The translations under genes were made by a program, and so were the position numbers. Below are positions 23,945-37,079 of a stretch of DNA of 64,000 nucleotides, piece by piece. This DNA is from Lycorma delicatula (taxonomy: Eukaryota > Arthropoda > Insecta > Hemiptera > Fulgoridae): positions 80,031,689 to 80,095,688 of the forward strand of contig NC_134455.1 in the NCBI RefSeq assembly GCF_047948215.1, in the 5' to 3' direction. How positions within the stretch are numbered: the stretch's first letter is position 1; each line of letters starts with the position of its first letter. The notes under the pieces were generated by a model that was not told the origin of the DNA, did not search any database, and saw only the letters and a list, made by a program, of their open reading frames with translations.

Positions 23945-24441
23945 ATGCTAAACGAAGGTGTTATCGATTGCCTTATACATAACGACTGCGAACATCAAAT
24001 ATAAAATGCAATTGCGTCTACTGTGATAATAAAGATCAACAGTGCCCATGTTGGTTTACGCCATTAAAAGATCAAGAGAAAGAATACAAACGAGACTTCG
24101 TAAAAAGCTTCTTCGAAACACACTATGGATACGACTAACAAGAAGGCCCAATACCGCATACAAAAACGAACTTGAACGAAATTAACGACTATTGACTTAA
24201 AGAAATTAACTGCTATACAAAAACTATTCTAGAGTCTACTGACGAAACGTACCACTGACGAAACCACGGGCTTGGCCGGACCTGATGACAGAAAAAGAAA
24301 CATACACAACTAACGAACAAGTGCGGGACAAAAATACACATTGAATCGAGATGTTATGTGACACAGTCGAACTTACCAAAAGACGAAATAACAGTGACGA
24401 CGGACCAAATAATAAAATTTCAGCTACGAATACTTAATTAA
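23945..24441 (+). pseudogene. Decayed Cys-rich reading frame of unknown identity
   Basis: Directly behind the promoter, an ATG at 23945 opens a 19-codon frame with two cysteines (GVIDCLIHNDCEHQI) that stops at 24002. The next frame then reads without a stop from 24004 to 24135 as a strikingly protein-like, Cys-rich segment (KCNCVYCDNKDQQCPCW, then KRDFVKSFFETHYGYD). The same frame goes on to a last stop at 24439, interrupted at 24136 (TAA), 24193, 24256, 24283 and 24286 (all TGA). Four of five internal stops are TGA, as expected if CGA codons decayed by C-to-T change. I do not recognise a family. It could be a dead host gene for a small protein, or an integrated foreign gene. I claim only a probable former coding frame. 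Confidence 0.4.
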
Positions 24442-26024
<1,583 letters not shown>

Positions 26025-26029
26025 TAAAT

Positions 26030-26460
26030 GTCGTATACGAGTAACAGAAGAAATAGTCAAATAAGAGATGATTATCGGTCCAAAAATATGACAACAAACT
26101 ATATATTACGCATTAAATTCTATTCTGATTAATATAGAATTAGTTGCTTGGGCAGAATTAATAAATATATGCGATAATTTTCTGGGTTAACATTAAATCA
26201 AAAAATTATCAGAATTTTGTCGATAAATAGGAAGCGGTAACATATTGCTAAAAATGGTCTGCATTCACAACTGGATTTCTTACCGACAAACCGTGGAGCA
26301 GTAAAAAATGAACAGAATGAATATTTTATCTAAGATATCAGTGATGGAAGGCAAAAAGGTAAATATAACAAATATGCTGGCAAATTATTGCTGGATATTA
26401 ATTTGGGGTGTATCCGAGCCAAAAGAAGAGCAACAAATGGGAAGTTTTGTTGTACATATG
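26030..26460 (+). pseudogene. C-terminal fragment of an uncharacterised multi-copy arthropod family
   Basis: Several frames read in order as pieces of one protein: VTEEIVK followed after a stop by EMIIGPKI (about 26050-26090), LNSILINIELVAWAELINI and CDNFLG (about 26115-26185), then GLHSQLDFLPTNRGAVKNEQ (about 26255-26315), ISVMEG and NMLANYCWIL (about 26338-26400). I recall this order (GP.IR, AW..F...FLG, HLDFFP, GERFHQDI..ME, ADYCW) from long uncharacterised proteins present in many copies in arthropod genomes. The biochemical function is unknown to me. Frame changes and stops make it a pseudogene. A second fragment of the same family lies on the other strand at 28.8-29.9 kb and overlaps this one at the KIKEGIF-like block, so they are separate copies. 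Confidence 0.55.
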
Positions 26461-27878
26461 AGTATATGAACCATTAGCCACTTTCAATGACTTTTTTTTA
26501 AAATAAATATTTAATGTTTCTTTTTCTTTTAAACTAAGAGTGACACAAAAATATATAATTATAGATTAATCATCTGCATAAGAAAAACTACGTAATAAAG
26601 TTGTCACACACATAGAAACACAAAAAAAATTACTGTATATATCGATGTAATTTATAATAAATCTTGTTAAAAAAACATTTCTTAATGAAAGGTTTTCTGC
26701 ATGTAGACTTCGTTTATAATCATTCGTTAATAAGAATTTATGATTAAAAATTTTACATTTATGATCTGTAATAACGAAAAGGCCAGTCAAATAAAATCAA
26801 AAAACAATACGAACTGTGTATGATCTACAGTCAGTAGATACGCATCGTATTTTAGGCAACAGTACGTTTACAATCAATGCTAACAGGCTAGCAGTAATCA
26901 ATTACTAAAGACTCTGCCAGTCACCGACTTAAGAGTCATTTTAATTTTAAAATAAAATAAAGGTAAACTTTTCCTATGCCAAAACAAAAACGATATACTC
27001 GTATAATGGCATCATCAAAGATACCTACATTTTCTAATAGAGATAAGAAATAAAGTTATTTAAAAATAATATGTCTTCAAAATATTTATTTAAACTAGTC
27101 TGAATAATACTAATATCAAATTATCTAATGTAATTATCTATTATCAAACAGATAACACTCTGTTTTCTCAAAAATAAATGAAAGGAAATAATATCAGACG
27201 GTCAGTCATAACACAGACAGTTATATACAACGCCAAGATTGATATTGCAATTAACACAGCTTGCTATTCTGCACATCTGCTTCACCACTATAGACTGTAG
27301 GTCACAAAAAAAAAAAATATATATATATATATCGTAACGTAAAGAAAACAATACTAACAGTCAAAATCCATGAAAAAATTAACATACGGAAATTAAAACC
27401 AAATTCGCATTAATAAATAGATAATAATTTCCATTTTATATAAAAAGAAAATCAATCTTTGAAGCATATACTAGTAGAAACTGCTCATCCTAAAACAAAG
27501 CAATAAAACATACAACTCGCATACACAAAGCGATAACATCCCAATACTAACTGCAAAATATAAACAGCTTTTCCTAGATCGATATCCATTACAAACAATT
27601 TTTAAAACTTCAATCAAAAATGGATGGATTTAATAAAGAGTAAAGCGATATCTATCTAAGCGCGTATATTACCACTCTTAGTAGAAGGCCCACTAAGTGT
27701 CACGCAAAATTTTCTAAACTATTTCAATCAACATTATAAGATAAATTAGTCCGTATCTCAATCTTTATAATAATCTTTACCAGGAAATTATTTAATACAA
27801 ATATATACAGAGCATGTTACTCGCGTAATTCTAAAGTCCACTTTGATAAAACGTTTTTTATTTTTAATTGTATGCCTT
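26461..27878. other. AT-rich stretch, nothing recognised
   Basis: An A-run plus (AT)n microsatellite lies at 27306-27332. No supported gene. Confidence 0.5.
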
Positions 27879-27879
27879 G

Positions 27880-28195
27880 AAATCTTATTTGAAGTAAGAT
27901 TTTTTACTAAATACAGTCGTAGAAAAGGTTGCAACAATTTAAAAAAAAAAATCGTATCTCAGAAAGTACTACATATAATCAAACTAGTATTTTTTTTTTG
28001 TCTATTTCACCGACTCAAAAAGGTTTTTTTACATACCTTAGAATGTTTTAATATAAGCTCCGTCGGTCACTCTGCATACATCCAGCCGATAATCGACTTC
28101 TGCCCAGGTCCGCTGGGCGGAAGATGGCACATCTTCCACTTTGGCAAAGATGGTGCGTAACTTTGGCAATAGCAGCGGTGATCCGTTGTCTTAAA
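27880..28195 (-). pseudogene. 3' end of a mariner-like element, inverted copy
   Basis: On the minus strand from 28195 this reads tttaagacaacggatcaccg and ctgctattgcc, then agcggacctgggcagaagtc and gattatcggctggatg, then the A/T-rich 3' end. It matches the plus-strand copy at 28555-28790 almost base for base in these blocks. The coding part corresponds to the C-terminus of the DUF4817/DDE_3 mariner-like transposase (QRITAAIA ... VDYRLDVC). It carries a local replacement (accatctttgccaaagtgga region, 28120-28150) relative to the plus copy. The 5' parts of this copy are missing. Confidence 0.7.
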
Positions 28196-28800
28196 TTCTG
28201 TCATAATTGAAGGATATGGGAATCTCAGAAACCCAATCAAATTATTTAGTATGTCAGAGATTCCCCAAAAATAAACGTGCGGTGCGGTTTGATGTTCGAT
28301 CGTGTGATCAGCTCATTCTTTTTTCGTGAGCGTACTACTATCACGGAATGTTTATTTCGACATGCTACAACTGTAAGTTTTTCCTAGCCTAGCTGTTGGA
28401 CGCACTCTCAGTGAAACATTCTCTAATCGTTGGAACGGTAGGGCCGATCCTTTGCTTTGGCTATCGAGAAACCCCGATTTGATACCCCTAGACTTTTTTC
28501 TACGGAGATATGTTAAAAACACTGTCTACAGTGAAAAAATCAAGGATGCACAACATTTAAGACAACGGATCACCGCTGCTATTGCCCCAGTTACGCCTGC
28601 GATGATCCAGCGGACCTAGACAGAAGTCGATTATCGGCTGGATGTTTGCAAAGCGATCAACGGAGCTTTTATTGAAACATTCTACGGTATGTAAAAAAAC
28701 GTTTTAGTTGATGAATTAAAAAAAATATACTTGTTTGATTACTTCTAGTAGTTTTAAATTGCTGCAACCCTTGTCGATGATTCTGTACAGAGTTAATCAG
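28195..28800 (+). pseudogene. C-terminal half of a mariner-like transposase (DUF4817/DDE_3 type)
   Basis: From about 28210 it reads RIWESQKPNQII, then YVRDSPKINVRC, MFDRVISSFFFRE. After a frame change come SNRWNGRADPLLWLSRNPDL and IPLDFFLRRYVKNTVY (about 28420-28520), which cover the third catalytic aspartate region. The end reads LRQRITAAIAPVTPAMIQRT, a stop, then EVDYRLDVCKAINGA, ending in about 110 bases of shared 3' non-coding sequence to 28800. Helix-turn-helix and first catalytic block are absent. The 3' end is shared with the copies at 10975-11115 and 27880-28195. Confidence 0.75.
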
Positions 28801-28829
28801 CAATACTTGTGAAAAACTAACCTTTTTCA

Positions 28830-29855
28830 CGCCAAAAAGTTTGCTAAGCTCCTAAACAAGTGTATTTCTAAAACGTTTTGTAGTACACTTAAATGAACTT
28901 CACGCTGACTTTTCGATTTGCTTAACAGTTCTTCGAATTTTCCTCTCTAACCGAAATTCTTATTTGGGGATCCAAAAAAATTCCTTTCTTGAATTTATCC
29001 TCACTTACACGAGGATATTATTCTTTCAAAATGAAATTTAACAAGATTTTTATCCATTGCCTTAACAAACCTTTTAAAAAGGCCTAATTTTATATAGAGT
29101 AAGATTTGAAGAATCATTTCCTAGTTAACATTTTTCTGTCCACGAATAAGTGCTTCACGTTTTAATCATTCCTTCCTGATACAATGATTTGTCTTTTACC
29201 TGTTGTCCCGTTCTCACAAAACGTAACAACATTTATTATAGCCGAACTATAAAACCCCTTAATAAAGCAAACACTTATAAATCGAAACGTGCAGTTCAAC
29301 GGTACTAGAACTGAATTTTTTCTAACAGGATCTTCAGATTATCATATCTTTCTTTTTTATGTTAATTGCATAAGCCAACGGCACAGAAAGAAATTTGTTG
29401 CTATAGTGCAAAAGGAAGCCTTAAAGTAATTTTTCTAGAATCGATGAAGAGTTTCAATTCTGTAGTGTTCTGTTCAAGATGAGGTGCATCAATCATAACA
29501 GCACAAACATTATTACAGTACACAAATTATTTTCTTCAGAATATAAATCTTAAAAATTTTCCTGACTATTACGAAAGAAACACACAGTGCCAGTATGGAA
29601 AAAATTCTAGCCTTTCAGCCGAGACCCAAAAGTTCAGCTTGTTTCTTCAACAAGTTCAAATTCCGAACAAGGTCGTTTAACTCACTTTGAGTTATCAAAT
29701 AAGGTTCACAAGAAGATAATTCTGCTTCAAAAGTAGGATCATCTTGTTTCTTGAATCAAACTTCAACGACTACCTAATATTCCGACTCATCTTCTAAAGT
29801 TACATGTGTTGGAGGATGCAGTACAGTAAATCTTTCCCATGGGTCACTGGCCTTA
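28830..29855 (-). pseudogene. N-terminal and middle part of the uncharacterised multi-copy arthropod family
   Basis: Reading the minus strand from 29855: SDPWERFTVLHPPTHVTLED, then ESEY (about 29780). After a frame change come DDPTFEAELSSCEPYLITQ and SELNDLVRNLNLLKKQAELL (about 29750-29635). Then YCNNVCAVMIDAPHLEQNTT and LFIDSR (about 29530-29430), NKFLSVPLAYAINIKKKDMI (about 29395-29340), LKREALIRGQKNVN (about 29165-29120), IKLGLFKRFVKAMDKN (about 29095-29045) and IQERNFFGSPNKN (about 29000-28960). This matches, block by block, my memory of a long uncharacterised arthropod protein. Its role is unknown to me. At least six disruptions. Its end overlaps in content with the start of the fragment at 26030-26460. 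Confidence 0.58.
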
Positions 29856-31644
29856 TATCAGGCAGTAAATTACGTGTGCACTGTGTGTTTCGATTTACTT
29901 TTGATTACTTTTACATCGAAATTCTGAAATAACAGTCCGACAAACGGTGTTGTGGTTCACACCACACCATCGGTATAGCAAAACTTATGTGCCGATTACA
30001 CCTAGCGCAGTCTATCAGATGTTTCAGACAGACCGAACAGCAGATTTGAGGGGCCCAGTTCTTGGTTCTCTCTCATGTTTTACATCCAAAATAGTCAAAC
30101 CTGTTGTTATCTTTTAAATGTAAAATCCCAAAATACGTAACAGAAGTTACCCAGATCATTTACGCACTTTCTTTTCATATCTAATCACTAATACGATATA
30201 CTTGACACAGTAACTGTAAATCACATAACAGAATGAAACTACAGTACGGTCGTACACAAAAAACGTTTAAACAATACTGATGTGTTAATTGTATGATTCA
30301 AATAACTACTCTGTGCTGACATGTTAGAAACAAAGTAAATCAATCATCAAAAGCACTTACAGCTACTGCCTTCATAATGTTATGTTTATACCCCACCCTC
30401 TGTTAGAAATCATTAAAAATATTCTTTTATGTACGTAATTAATCCCTAAAAAAATACGTAGAATTCTACATAAAAAAAACTTAATGTTATTAAAAAAAAA
30501 TTGTGGACGATGGAATAATTCTGATTGAATTCAGTATTAAATACTAATAAAACTTTCATGTGTCAAAAGCTGTGTTTTTAGCCGAGTTTCTGAGAATACA
30601 AGTAGGAGAACTCGTAAACTGCTACATGAAATAATATTTAACTAAGTACATCAATTTACACAAACAAAAAACGTTGAAAGATTTTTAAAAAAAAGTATAG
30701 CTCAAAGCAGATTTTATTCAGCGCAATATTTAAAGCCAACCAGAAACCGTATAAAAACTAGTAATACATCCAAGTAGGTTTTTCTTTTTTTGTACGACTT
30801 TATACGAGAGCAGACGCGCATTCGTATTCTAATGAGGAAGATGAGATGAATGGAATGATTATAGTTCCGACCGTAAGCATCGACAAGATGCAGATCACAG
30901 TATAAGTGTAAAACCATTGAGCGCAACCATTTTAATAGCGTAAATTATATTACATTCGTACCGGAAACACTCCTTATTATTATTTTATTTATTTTTTATC
31001 TAATCAGTAAAAATATTTATAGAGAACCAGATCTAATCTTACTGATAAATACAATTTTATTTTCCTTTCATTCACTCTAGCTTTAAAGGCAAGAAAAAAA
31101 ATTATCATTTATCTATCTTTACCGGTGAAAATGCCTGATTAGATAATGTAGAGAGGTACACATGAACATAATTTATAAGGTATTGGCCAGATCCTTTCCC
31201 ATCGCGTAACTTTTAGAAACTTTTTTTTTTAGAAAATTTGAAACGGTTAAACAAGTAACCCCCCCCCCCCCCCCACCAATCGACTTAACCAAAAATTATT
31301 GTTAAAACCCGTAACACGACTGATAAATACCTAAACTCTCGCACAAAACGTGTAGTTGTATCACTGATATTCACTGTCACAACATAATTCCAAAATCTGT
31401 TAACATAATTTAAAACCTTTATTAAACACACGAATAACAAAGAGTAATCGTAAAAATGACAGGACCAAACAAAAATAATTTTTTAAAAATCCTTATGGTT
31501 TTTAAACATAGTTGTCTGTAAATCTTAAGGTATGATAAAACGTAAATAGAGTCCATCTAAAATGGTAATAATACAAAATTAATTTTTAAAGGAAGGTCAC
31601 AATATTTAAGGTAAAAATATAAACAAAACTGTAAAATATGAGCA
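29856..31644. other. AT-rich stretch, nothing recognised
   Basis: Contains a run of 16 C (31259-31274), the longest homopolymer of strong bases here. The minus-strand frame at 30714-30926 has no recognisable motif. Confidence 0.5.
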
Positions 31645-32068
31645 ATTTTTTTTGGCGCATAACTAAGGTTCGTTATTACCGCCTGATAGCAACGGTTCTA
31701 CAATATACACACTAATTTTATAATAACATGCGCTACGTATAACAAACTATATATAAACTAAATAACAAAGAAATAAAAAATAAAATTAACAAACAAACCG
31801 CACAACAACACAGCAAAAATAGGAAAATATAAGGCACAATATAAAATACTTTAAAAACATATTATACTAATTACTAAATAATCGAATATAGACATACAGC
31901 TTTAAGAAAGATCAAGATATTCGATAACATTCTGAGATTGTTTCCTAGAATATCTTTGATGTTAGCTTCTAATTTAAACTTCCGACACAATGCTGCATAA
32001 TACATGCATTCCACAAGGATATGGTGTATCGTTTGTTGACAGTCGCAGCTAAACGAAAATTGGTGCAT
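31645..32068 (-). pseudogene. 3' tail of a non-LTR retrotransposon (Jockey/I-like)
   Basis: The minus-strand frame 32068-31874 ends a LINE ORF2: the zinc-finger-like C-terminus CDCQQTIHHILVEC (C-x-C, H, C) followed by LRRKF-like KFKLEANIKDIL and ILIFLKAVCLYSII. The I-clade element at 54.4-54.6 kb has the same layout (CGVCNKTLTIKHLIEEC, FLHASGLY). A 3' untranslated region follows, ending ggcggtaataacgaacctta plus gttatgcgcc and an A-run (complement of about 31645-31700). This end motif resembles the end of the I element (gctaatgaccttagcagtcg, atgcccg). Everything upstream is missing, so it is a 5'-truncated copy. Confidence 0.7.
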
Positions 32069-32094
32069 CGGTTTTATTAATAAAATTATTATTT

Positions 32095-32913
32095 CCGCAT
32101 AAATTTATTTACCGCCTTACTACATAGCTGCCTTCAACTTCCAACAAATTTTTCATAGCGTCTCACTAGGTTTTCATTCCCTCTTCACGAAATTCAACCG
32201 CCAGTGACTTAAAACTATACAGAAACGCCATTTTTTAATTTGTTATCATCCAGAATTTTGGTGATGCAAGCCGCTGCTTAAGACGAATAAAATAGTCTCA
32301 GGTAATTTAAGTCAAGGAAATTATTCCGATCGACTCGCTGTCTGATTTTCCGATTTTGGCCGAGCATGTCGTGCAAAAAAAAATCCCACAAAATAGCGTT
32401 ACATCATGTTTTATAAACACACGTCGTTTGTTTTTTTATAGTTCTAAGATTTTTTAACACCGCAAAAAGTATTAGAATTAATTTTCGTAAAGCCGCAAAA
32501 ATTCAAGCGCTGGAAAAAGATATTTATCTTTGTGTGTGTCGGTCAACACATTCAGCACTCATTTTACACATTTTTTATAACCCAATTTTCCAGTCAACTT
32601 CACATAAATCAAAGATCGTGAAACATCAAAGACAATATTATAACACGGTGAAGCCACGGTTTTCATGAATTATTTCGTCAACCTTTTCTCAATCAAATCT
32701 TCCGTCATCACAGACGGCTACGTTCATCGTCATTAACGTTCGTTCACCTTTCTCGAAATGAACGACACCACCGTCTACTTTAGCGTCACTCATAATATTC
32801 GACCCCCTAATCACAAATTCGCCTATGAAATTCAGCTGCAGAATTGTTTTTGACATAAAACATCGGATTACTCGTGCTTTACACTCGGCGGCATCACGAA
32901 TTGTAGCACTCAT
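32095..32913 (-). pseudogene. Mariner transposase relic with internal deletion
   Basis: The ATG at 32911-32913 (minus) starts SATIRDAAECKARVIRCFM, the usual first helix of SETMAR-like mariners, then IMSDAKVDGGVVHFEKGER (about 32805-32750) and, after a stop, EKVDEIIHENRGFTV (about 32690-32645). The far end reads KSLAVEFREEGMK and, in a shifted frame, LVRRYEKFVGS and GSYVVRR (about 32215-32110), equivalent to the mariner C-terminus. Total length is 819 bases against about 1050 for an intact gene, and I find none of the three catalytic blocks, so the central part is deleted or replaced. Inverted ends are not resolved. Confidence 0.7.
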
Positions 32914-32937
32914 TATAAATCAATGACAAGAAAATGA

Positions 32938-32962
32938 CTATTATTGCTAACAGCAATAATAG
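32938..32962. repeat. Perfect 11-bp hairpin
   Basis: ctattattgct, loop aac, agcaataatag; it sits 25 bases outside the start codon of the neighbouring mariner relic. Confidence 0.9.
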
Positions 32963-33483
32963 CGCAAGCAAGCGCCATCTCTGTTTACATCGCGTATTTA
33001 GGCAGCAAATTCAAAACAACGGACCTTGCTTATAAAACACGCCCGATATTTTGGGATATTTATAGATTTTTTTTTAAAACTTACTACGTAAATATTCTCG
33101 TCTACGAGATAAAAAGTGAAAGCATTTCTACACCCCAAGTTTTTAAAAACACAATAGAAGTTTCAAATTTTAAGATTAAAACAGTAAAAAGTTAATAGGA
33201 TTCCGGGATTTAAAGGTTAATATTGCATTAACCCATTCGATAATGACAGAATACTGTTCTTATTTTCTATTAATTCCTCATACAAAGCGAAGTTTTTTTA
33301 AGTACAGTTTGTTGTATTTTTTAACTAATTAACATACTTATAAACATTAATAAAATAGTTGTTAATTTCATTATTTTTACTTCCAATGATTTCTGAAAAT
33401 ACTATTAGTTTTGAATAATAAATACATAAAAATTAACTTGCAAAAATAATAAATCCAACTTTAAAACAAACCGTACTAAAGTA
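32963..33483. other. AT-rich stretch, nothing recognised
   Basis: The frame at 32944-33195 is open but has no motif and begins inside the hairpin. Confidence 0.45.
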
Positions 33484-33485
33484 AA

Positions 33486-33529
<44 letters not shown>
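33484..33529. repeat. A-run and (AT)n microsatellite
   Basis: Eleven A followed by about 17 AT units, some 120 bases upstream of the mariner coding start. Confidence 0.95.
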
Positions 33530-33530
<1 letters not shown>

Positions 33531-33647
33531 AACTGAACTATTTTTTAACTCGCATTTCGACTTTCCCTCGGTGGAACCAGATTAAAAATAACTTACTAAC
33601 TATCTTTTGGTGTGTTATTACGATTAGGTGTGTTATTACGCTTTAAA

Positions 33648-34708
33648 ATGAAGAGGAAAATCGATGTTGCCGCCGACTGTGAAATACGTGGAGTCATACG
33701 TTTTGTAAACCATCAAAACGTTAAGCCGGTTGAAATTCATAGGCAGTTGGTTGCTGTGTACGGCGATAATGTAATGAATAAAGTAACGTCTCAAAATAGT
33801 GCGAACAGAATTAATGTGCATGATGAAGAACGGTCGAGGAGGCCCTCGATAATCACAGAGGACTAGTTGAAACGCGTCGATGATGAAATCAGAAAAGATC
33901 GTCGCTCAACGATTTCCGACCTGGCCCTTCTTTTTCCTGATGTTTCAAGAGCTACTATCGGTCCCGTTATTCATGACCATTTAGGCTTTAGAAAGATTTG
34001 TGCATGTTGGGTGCTGCACGTCTTAACGCAACGTCACAAAAAAATCCGAATGGGATCTGCTTTAGAATTTTTGATGCGCTACACAAAAAAAAAGTGATGA
34101 GTTCCTCAATTCAATCGTTACCGACGATGAAACATGGATTTCATATTACACGCCACATAGAAAACGGCAGTCAAGTGAACAGCATCATCCTCAATCACCA
34201 ACCAGACCGACAAAGGTCAAGCCACAGCCATTTGAATGCAAACTAATGGCTACAGTCTTTTGGGATCGGTTTGGCATACTGCTGATCGATTTCGTGCCGC
34301 GTGGAACGACTATAAATGCAGAATTCCTACTGCGAAACTTTACGTAAGTTACGGCACGCCATTCAAAATCGGCGACGTGTACGGCTGACCCACGACGTCG
34401 TCCTGCTGCACGATAATGAACGTCCCCGTGTTGCGGGTCCGACACGTGATTTACTGAGAACATTTGGATAGGAAATTTACGATCACCCACCACATACTCC
34501 GGACTTAGCTCCTTCTGATTACCATTTGTTTGGGAAATTTAAAGAATTTTTGAGCGGTAAGCGATTCGCGGATGACGATGAACTTACAAATGCTGTTAAA
34601 CAGTGGCTAAAATGGACTGCGACAGAAAAATACGACAAGGGTGTATTGAAGCTGGTGTATCGCTAAGATAAATATCTTAATTCATGTGGCGATTATATAG
34701 AGAAGTAG
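33648..34708 (+). pseudogene. Mariner transposase, near full length, broken
   Basis: 1061 bases from ATG to the final TAG, the usual mariner length (about 350 residues). In order: the HTH start (CEIRGVIRFVNHQNVKPVEI, about 33680-33740), NVHDEERSRRPSI, a stop at 33864, then VDDEIRKDRRSTISDLALLF, a second HTH with CACWVLHVLTQRHKK, and a frame change near 34090. The catalytic triad is visible: TDDETW (Asp at 34126), LLHDNERPR (Asp at 34412) and APSDYHLF (Asp at 34517). The last two lie 35 codons apart, i.e. DD34D. A TAG in place of a Trp codon sits near 34468. The end reads NSCGDYIEK. Terminal inverted repeats are not obvious. Confidence 0.86.
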
Positions 34709-37030
34709 CAGAAGGTAGTTTAAGAGAAATAAAAAATATTTATAAAGTTTTCAGCATAAATCTTTTTACAATGAAACTGTTTTTACTATAGAGATAAACT
34801 ACAATAAACTAACAAATAAATAAAGACTGGTTCGTTTGGTGAAGAGTAAGGTTTATTTTTATTATTATTTTTTTTAATACGAGTCGAATTGAAAACTATC
34901 ATCTTTATTAGTAGACAGTTTAAAGAAAAGCATGTTTAACATTTTCATGAAGTCTAATTCTATTTTTTTTTCAAAAATTTAACAAAGTCAATTACCCTAA
35001 TTACAAGCTACCACATCAAATTCATGATTTCAGACAAAACCAATCAAGATCTATAAATCAAAAAATAGATCATCACACATATATCAGACATGCAAATACA
35101 CAACATTTTGTAACAATGGACAAAATTTTGTATCAAAGGACTTTTGATCTCACATCCTCCCAAATTACTGGAAAATAAAAAAGCTGAAAGAGTGCATATT
35201 TTGACCGAAAGAAATATTTTCCGCAATATACAGACACATACGTGATTAAAATAATACATTAAGTTCCAGAATCATACAAAATAATCCAAGCTCCCCCAAT
35301 CAATGACTCATTATGAACCAAAGATGTTTATAACCATTCGAAACGACAATATAGTTTTCACAATTATAAATAAACAAATGGCAGAGATATGAACGAGGAA
35401 GGGGTTTATAAATGATAAAGGGAAAATGAAGACTTAAATAGTGACAGCGCGGCCTGACACTCACTCACAACCCCGGAATTATAATGTCATTTGCGACATA
35501 ATTAAAAGCACATTTTCATATGTGCCCGATTCAGATCACTCTTGGGAACATCCGTACACTCCTGACGTCATCCAATTGGGGTGATGAACGAGGAACACCC
35601 TAATTATGCAATTATCTTCAAATATAATCCGTAAAATAATTGAGGTAAAATAAAAATTACATTATATGAAGTGATACATTTACGATGAAAGTAGTTAAGT
35701 AGAAAAACAACTAGCTTCAGTTTCGACGAGACTTTTACGAAAAAAAATCGAAAAGGAATCAAAAAAAATTAAAACGATAATATTCAACATAGCAATATAG
35801 TTTAAAACCCCCTGACAGAAGCAGACGAGTAATTTTATTCCTAAAACTTCTTCATTTTAACTGAACTAATAAAATATAACAGGATACAAAATATTAATAA
35901 AAACAATTCAGTGAAAAACATCGACCTTTTATAAATTCCTCAACATATTTACAGAATAAAAAAATCACGTTTATTATAGAGGAACAGAAAAAGAAACCGT
36001 ATAATTTTTTATACGGTAGGATTCTCTCGACCAATAATAATTACAGAGGTTTACAAATACTGAACTATCGTTTATTTAAAGAAAAAATATATTATAAAAA
36101 AATAATATTGCCGTGTACCCAATGTCAAATAAATCATAAATGAAACACTCGAAGTTTTCAAGTCTATTTGTTAGATCGCACGATCAAAATGGTTTTAGAC
36201 ATTCAGATTTAAGTCAAAAATCATTTCTGAAAACGCCATAACTTCCTAAATATTCCGTGGAAGGCTCAAAAAAACTTAAGATTTAAGTCATTTCCCGTTC
36301 CCTTCTTCCCTAAACTCTAATATACCGTTTCATGCCAAGATATTCTTACAAGTAACATTTTTATTTTCCTCACAGAAGTTGTTATACAATTAGCATCATT
36401 ACTCACAGCGAAAGCTACAATTAATTAGATCCCTTACAATTTAGGTATTTTACAAGCGTCACAGCCACAAAAAGAAGTTATACAGGTACTAAAACGTAAC
36501 AACTTAATGTAACCTTATCTGTCAAGAAACAATAAATTATATTGTACAACAAAAATGAGAAATAACTTCAGGTTACGTACTGGTGAAAATAATATGTGTC
36601 AACAAAATAATAACAAGAAAATCATACATAATATATTAGTTATGGATAAATAATCACATTGTCAATATCAAGAAAAATTTAACGGGAAGATTTCAAACCC
36701 GAAATCCTTTGTTTCGGTAGATCACCATTTTATATGACTGGTTCATTTCCCTCGTCTCGCATTCTTTTGAACGATAGAACGTCATGTCGATGAATAGGAG
36801 AACGAGACTGAATATGTTCAACACATCCCGTGGCTTAGCACGGGATAAATTTTCCCGTCGCACTGGTTTACGACAACCGAATGCAGCAAATACTTCGTAA
36901 AGAAAATGTTTCCTCCAAAATTTAATATCTAGAGATTTGCCTTGCGGTTAAATTTCGTCAGTAGCTTCAAGGTAGCCATCATGAATTAAGTTTTACTTTA
37001 ATTACTGAACAGGTATAATTTTTCAAAGCG
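34709..37030. other. AT-rich stretch; possible conserved non-coding block at 35440-35640
   Basis: Most is plain AT-rich DNA. 35440-35640 stands out by its mixed composition and by homeobox-like sites (cataattaaaa near 35497, cctaattatgcaattatct near 35599) without resembling any repeat here. A short hairpin (tcccgtg ... cacggga, about 36826-36845) lies near the end. Confidence 0.35.
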
Positions 37031-37079
37031 ATTGGAGTCAATATTTAACAAAGTAATTAAGAGCTCAGAAAATCTACTC

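Noticed and set aside
31874..32913. One composite element made of the LINE tail and the mariner relic
   Set aside because: Both are on the minus strand and adjacent, but the sequences belong to unrelated families and each has its own end signals, so they are reported separately.
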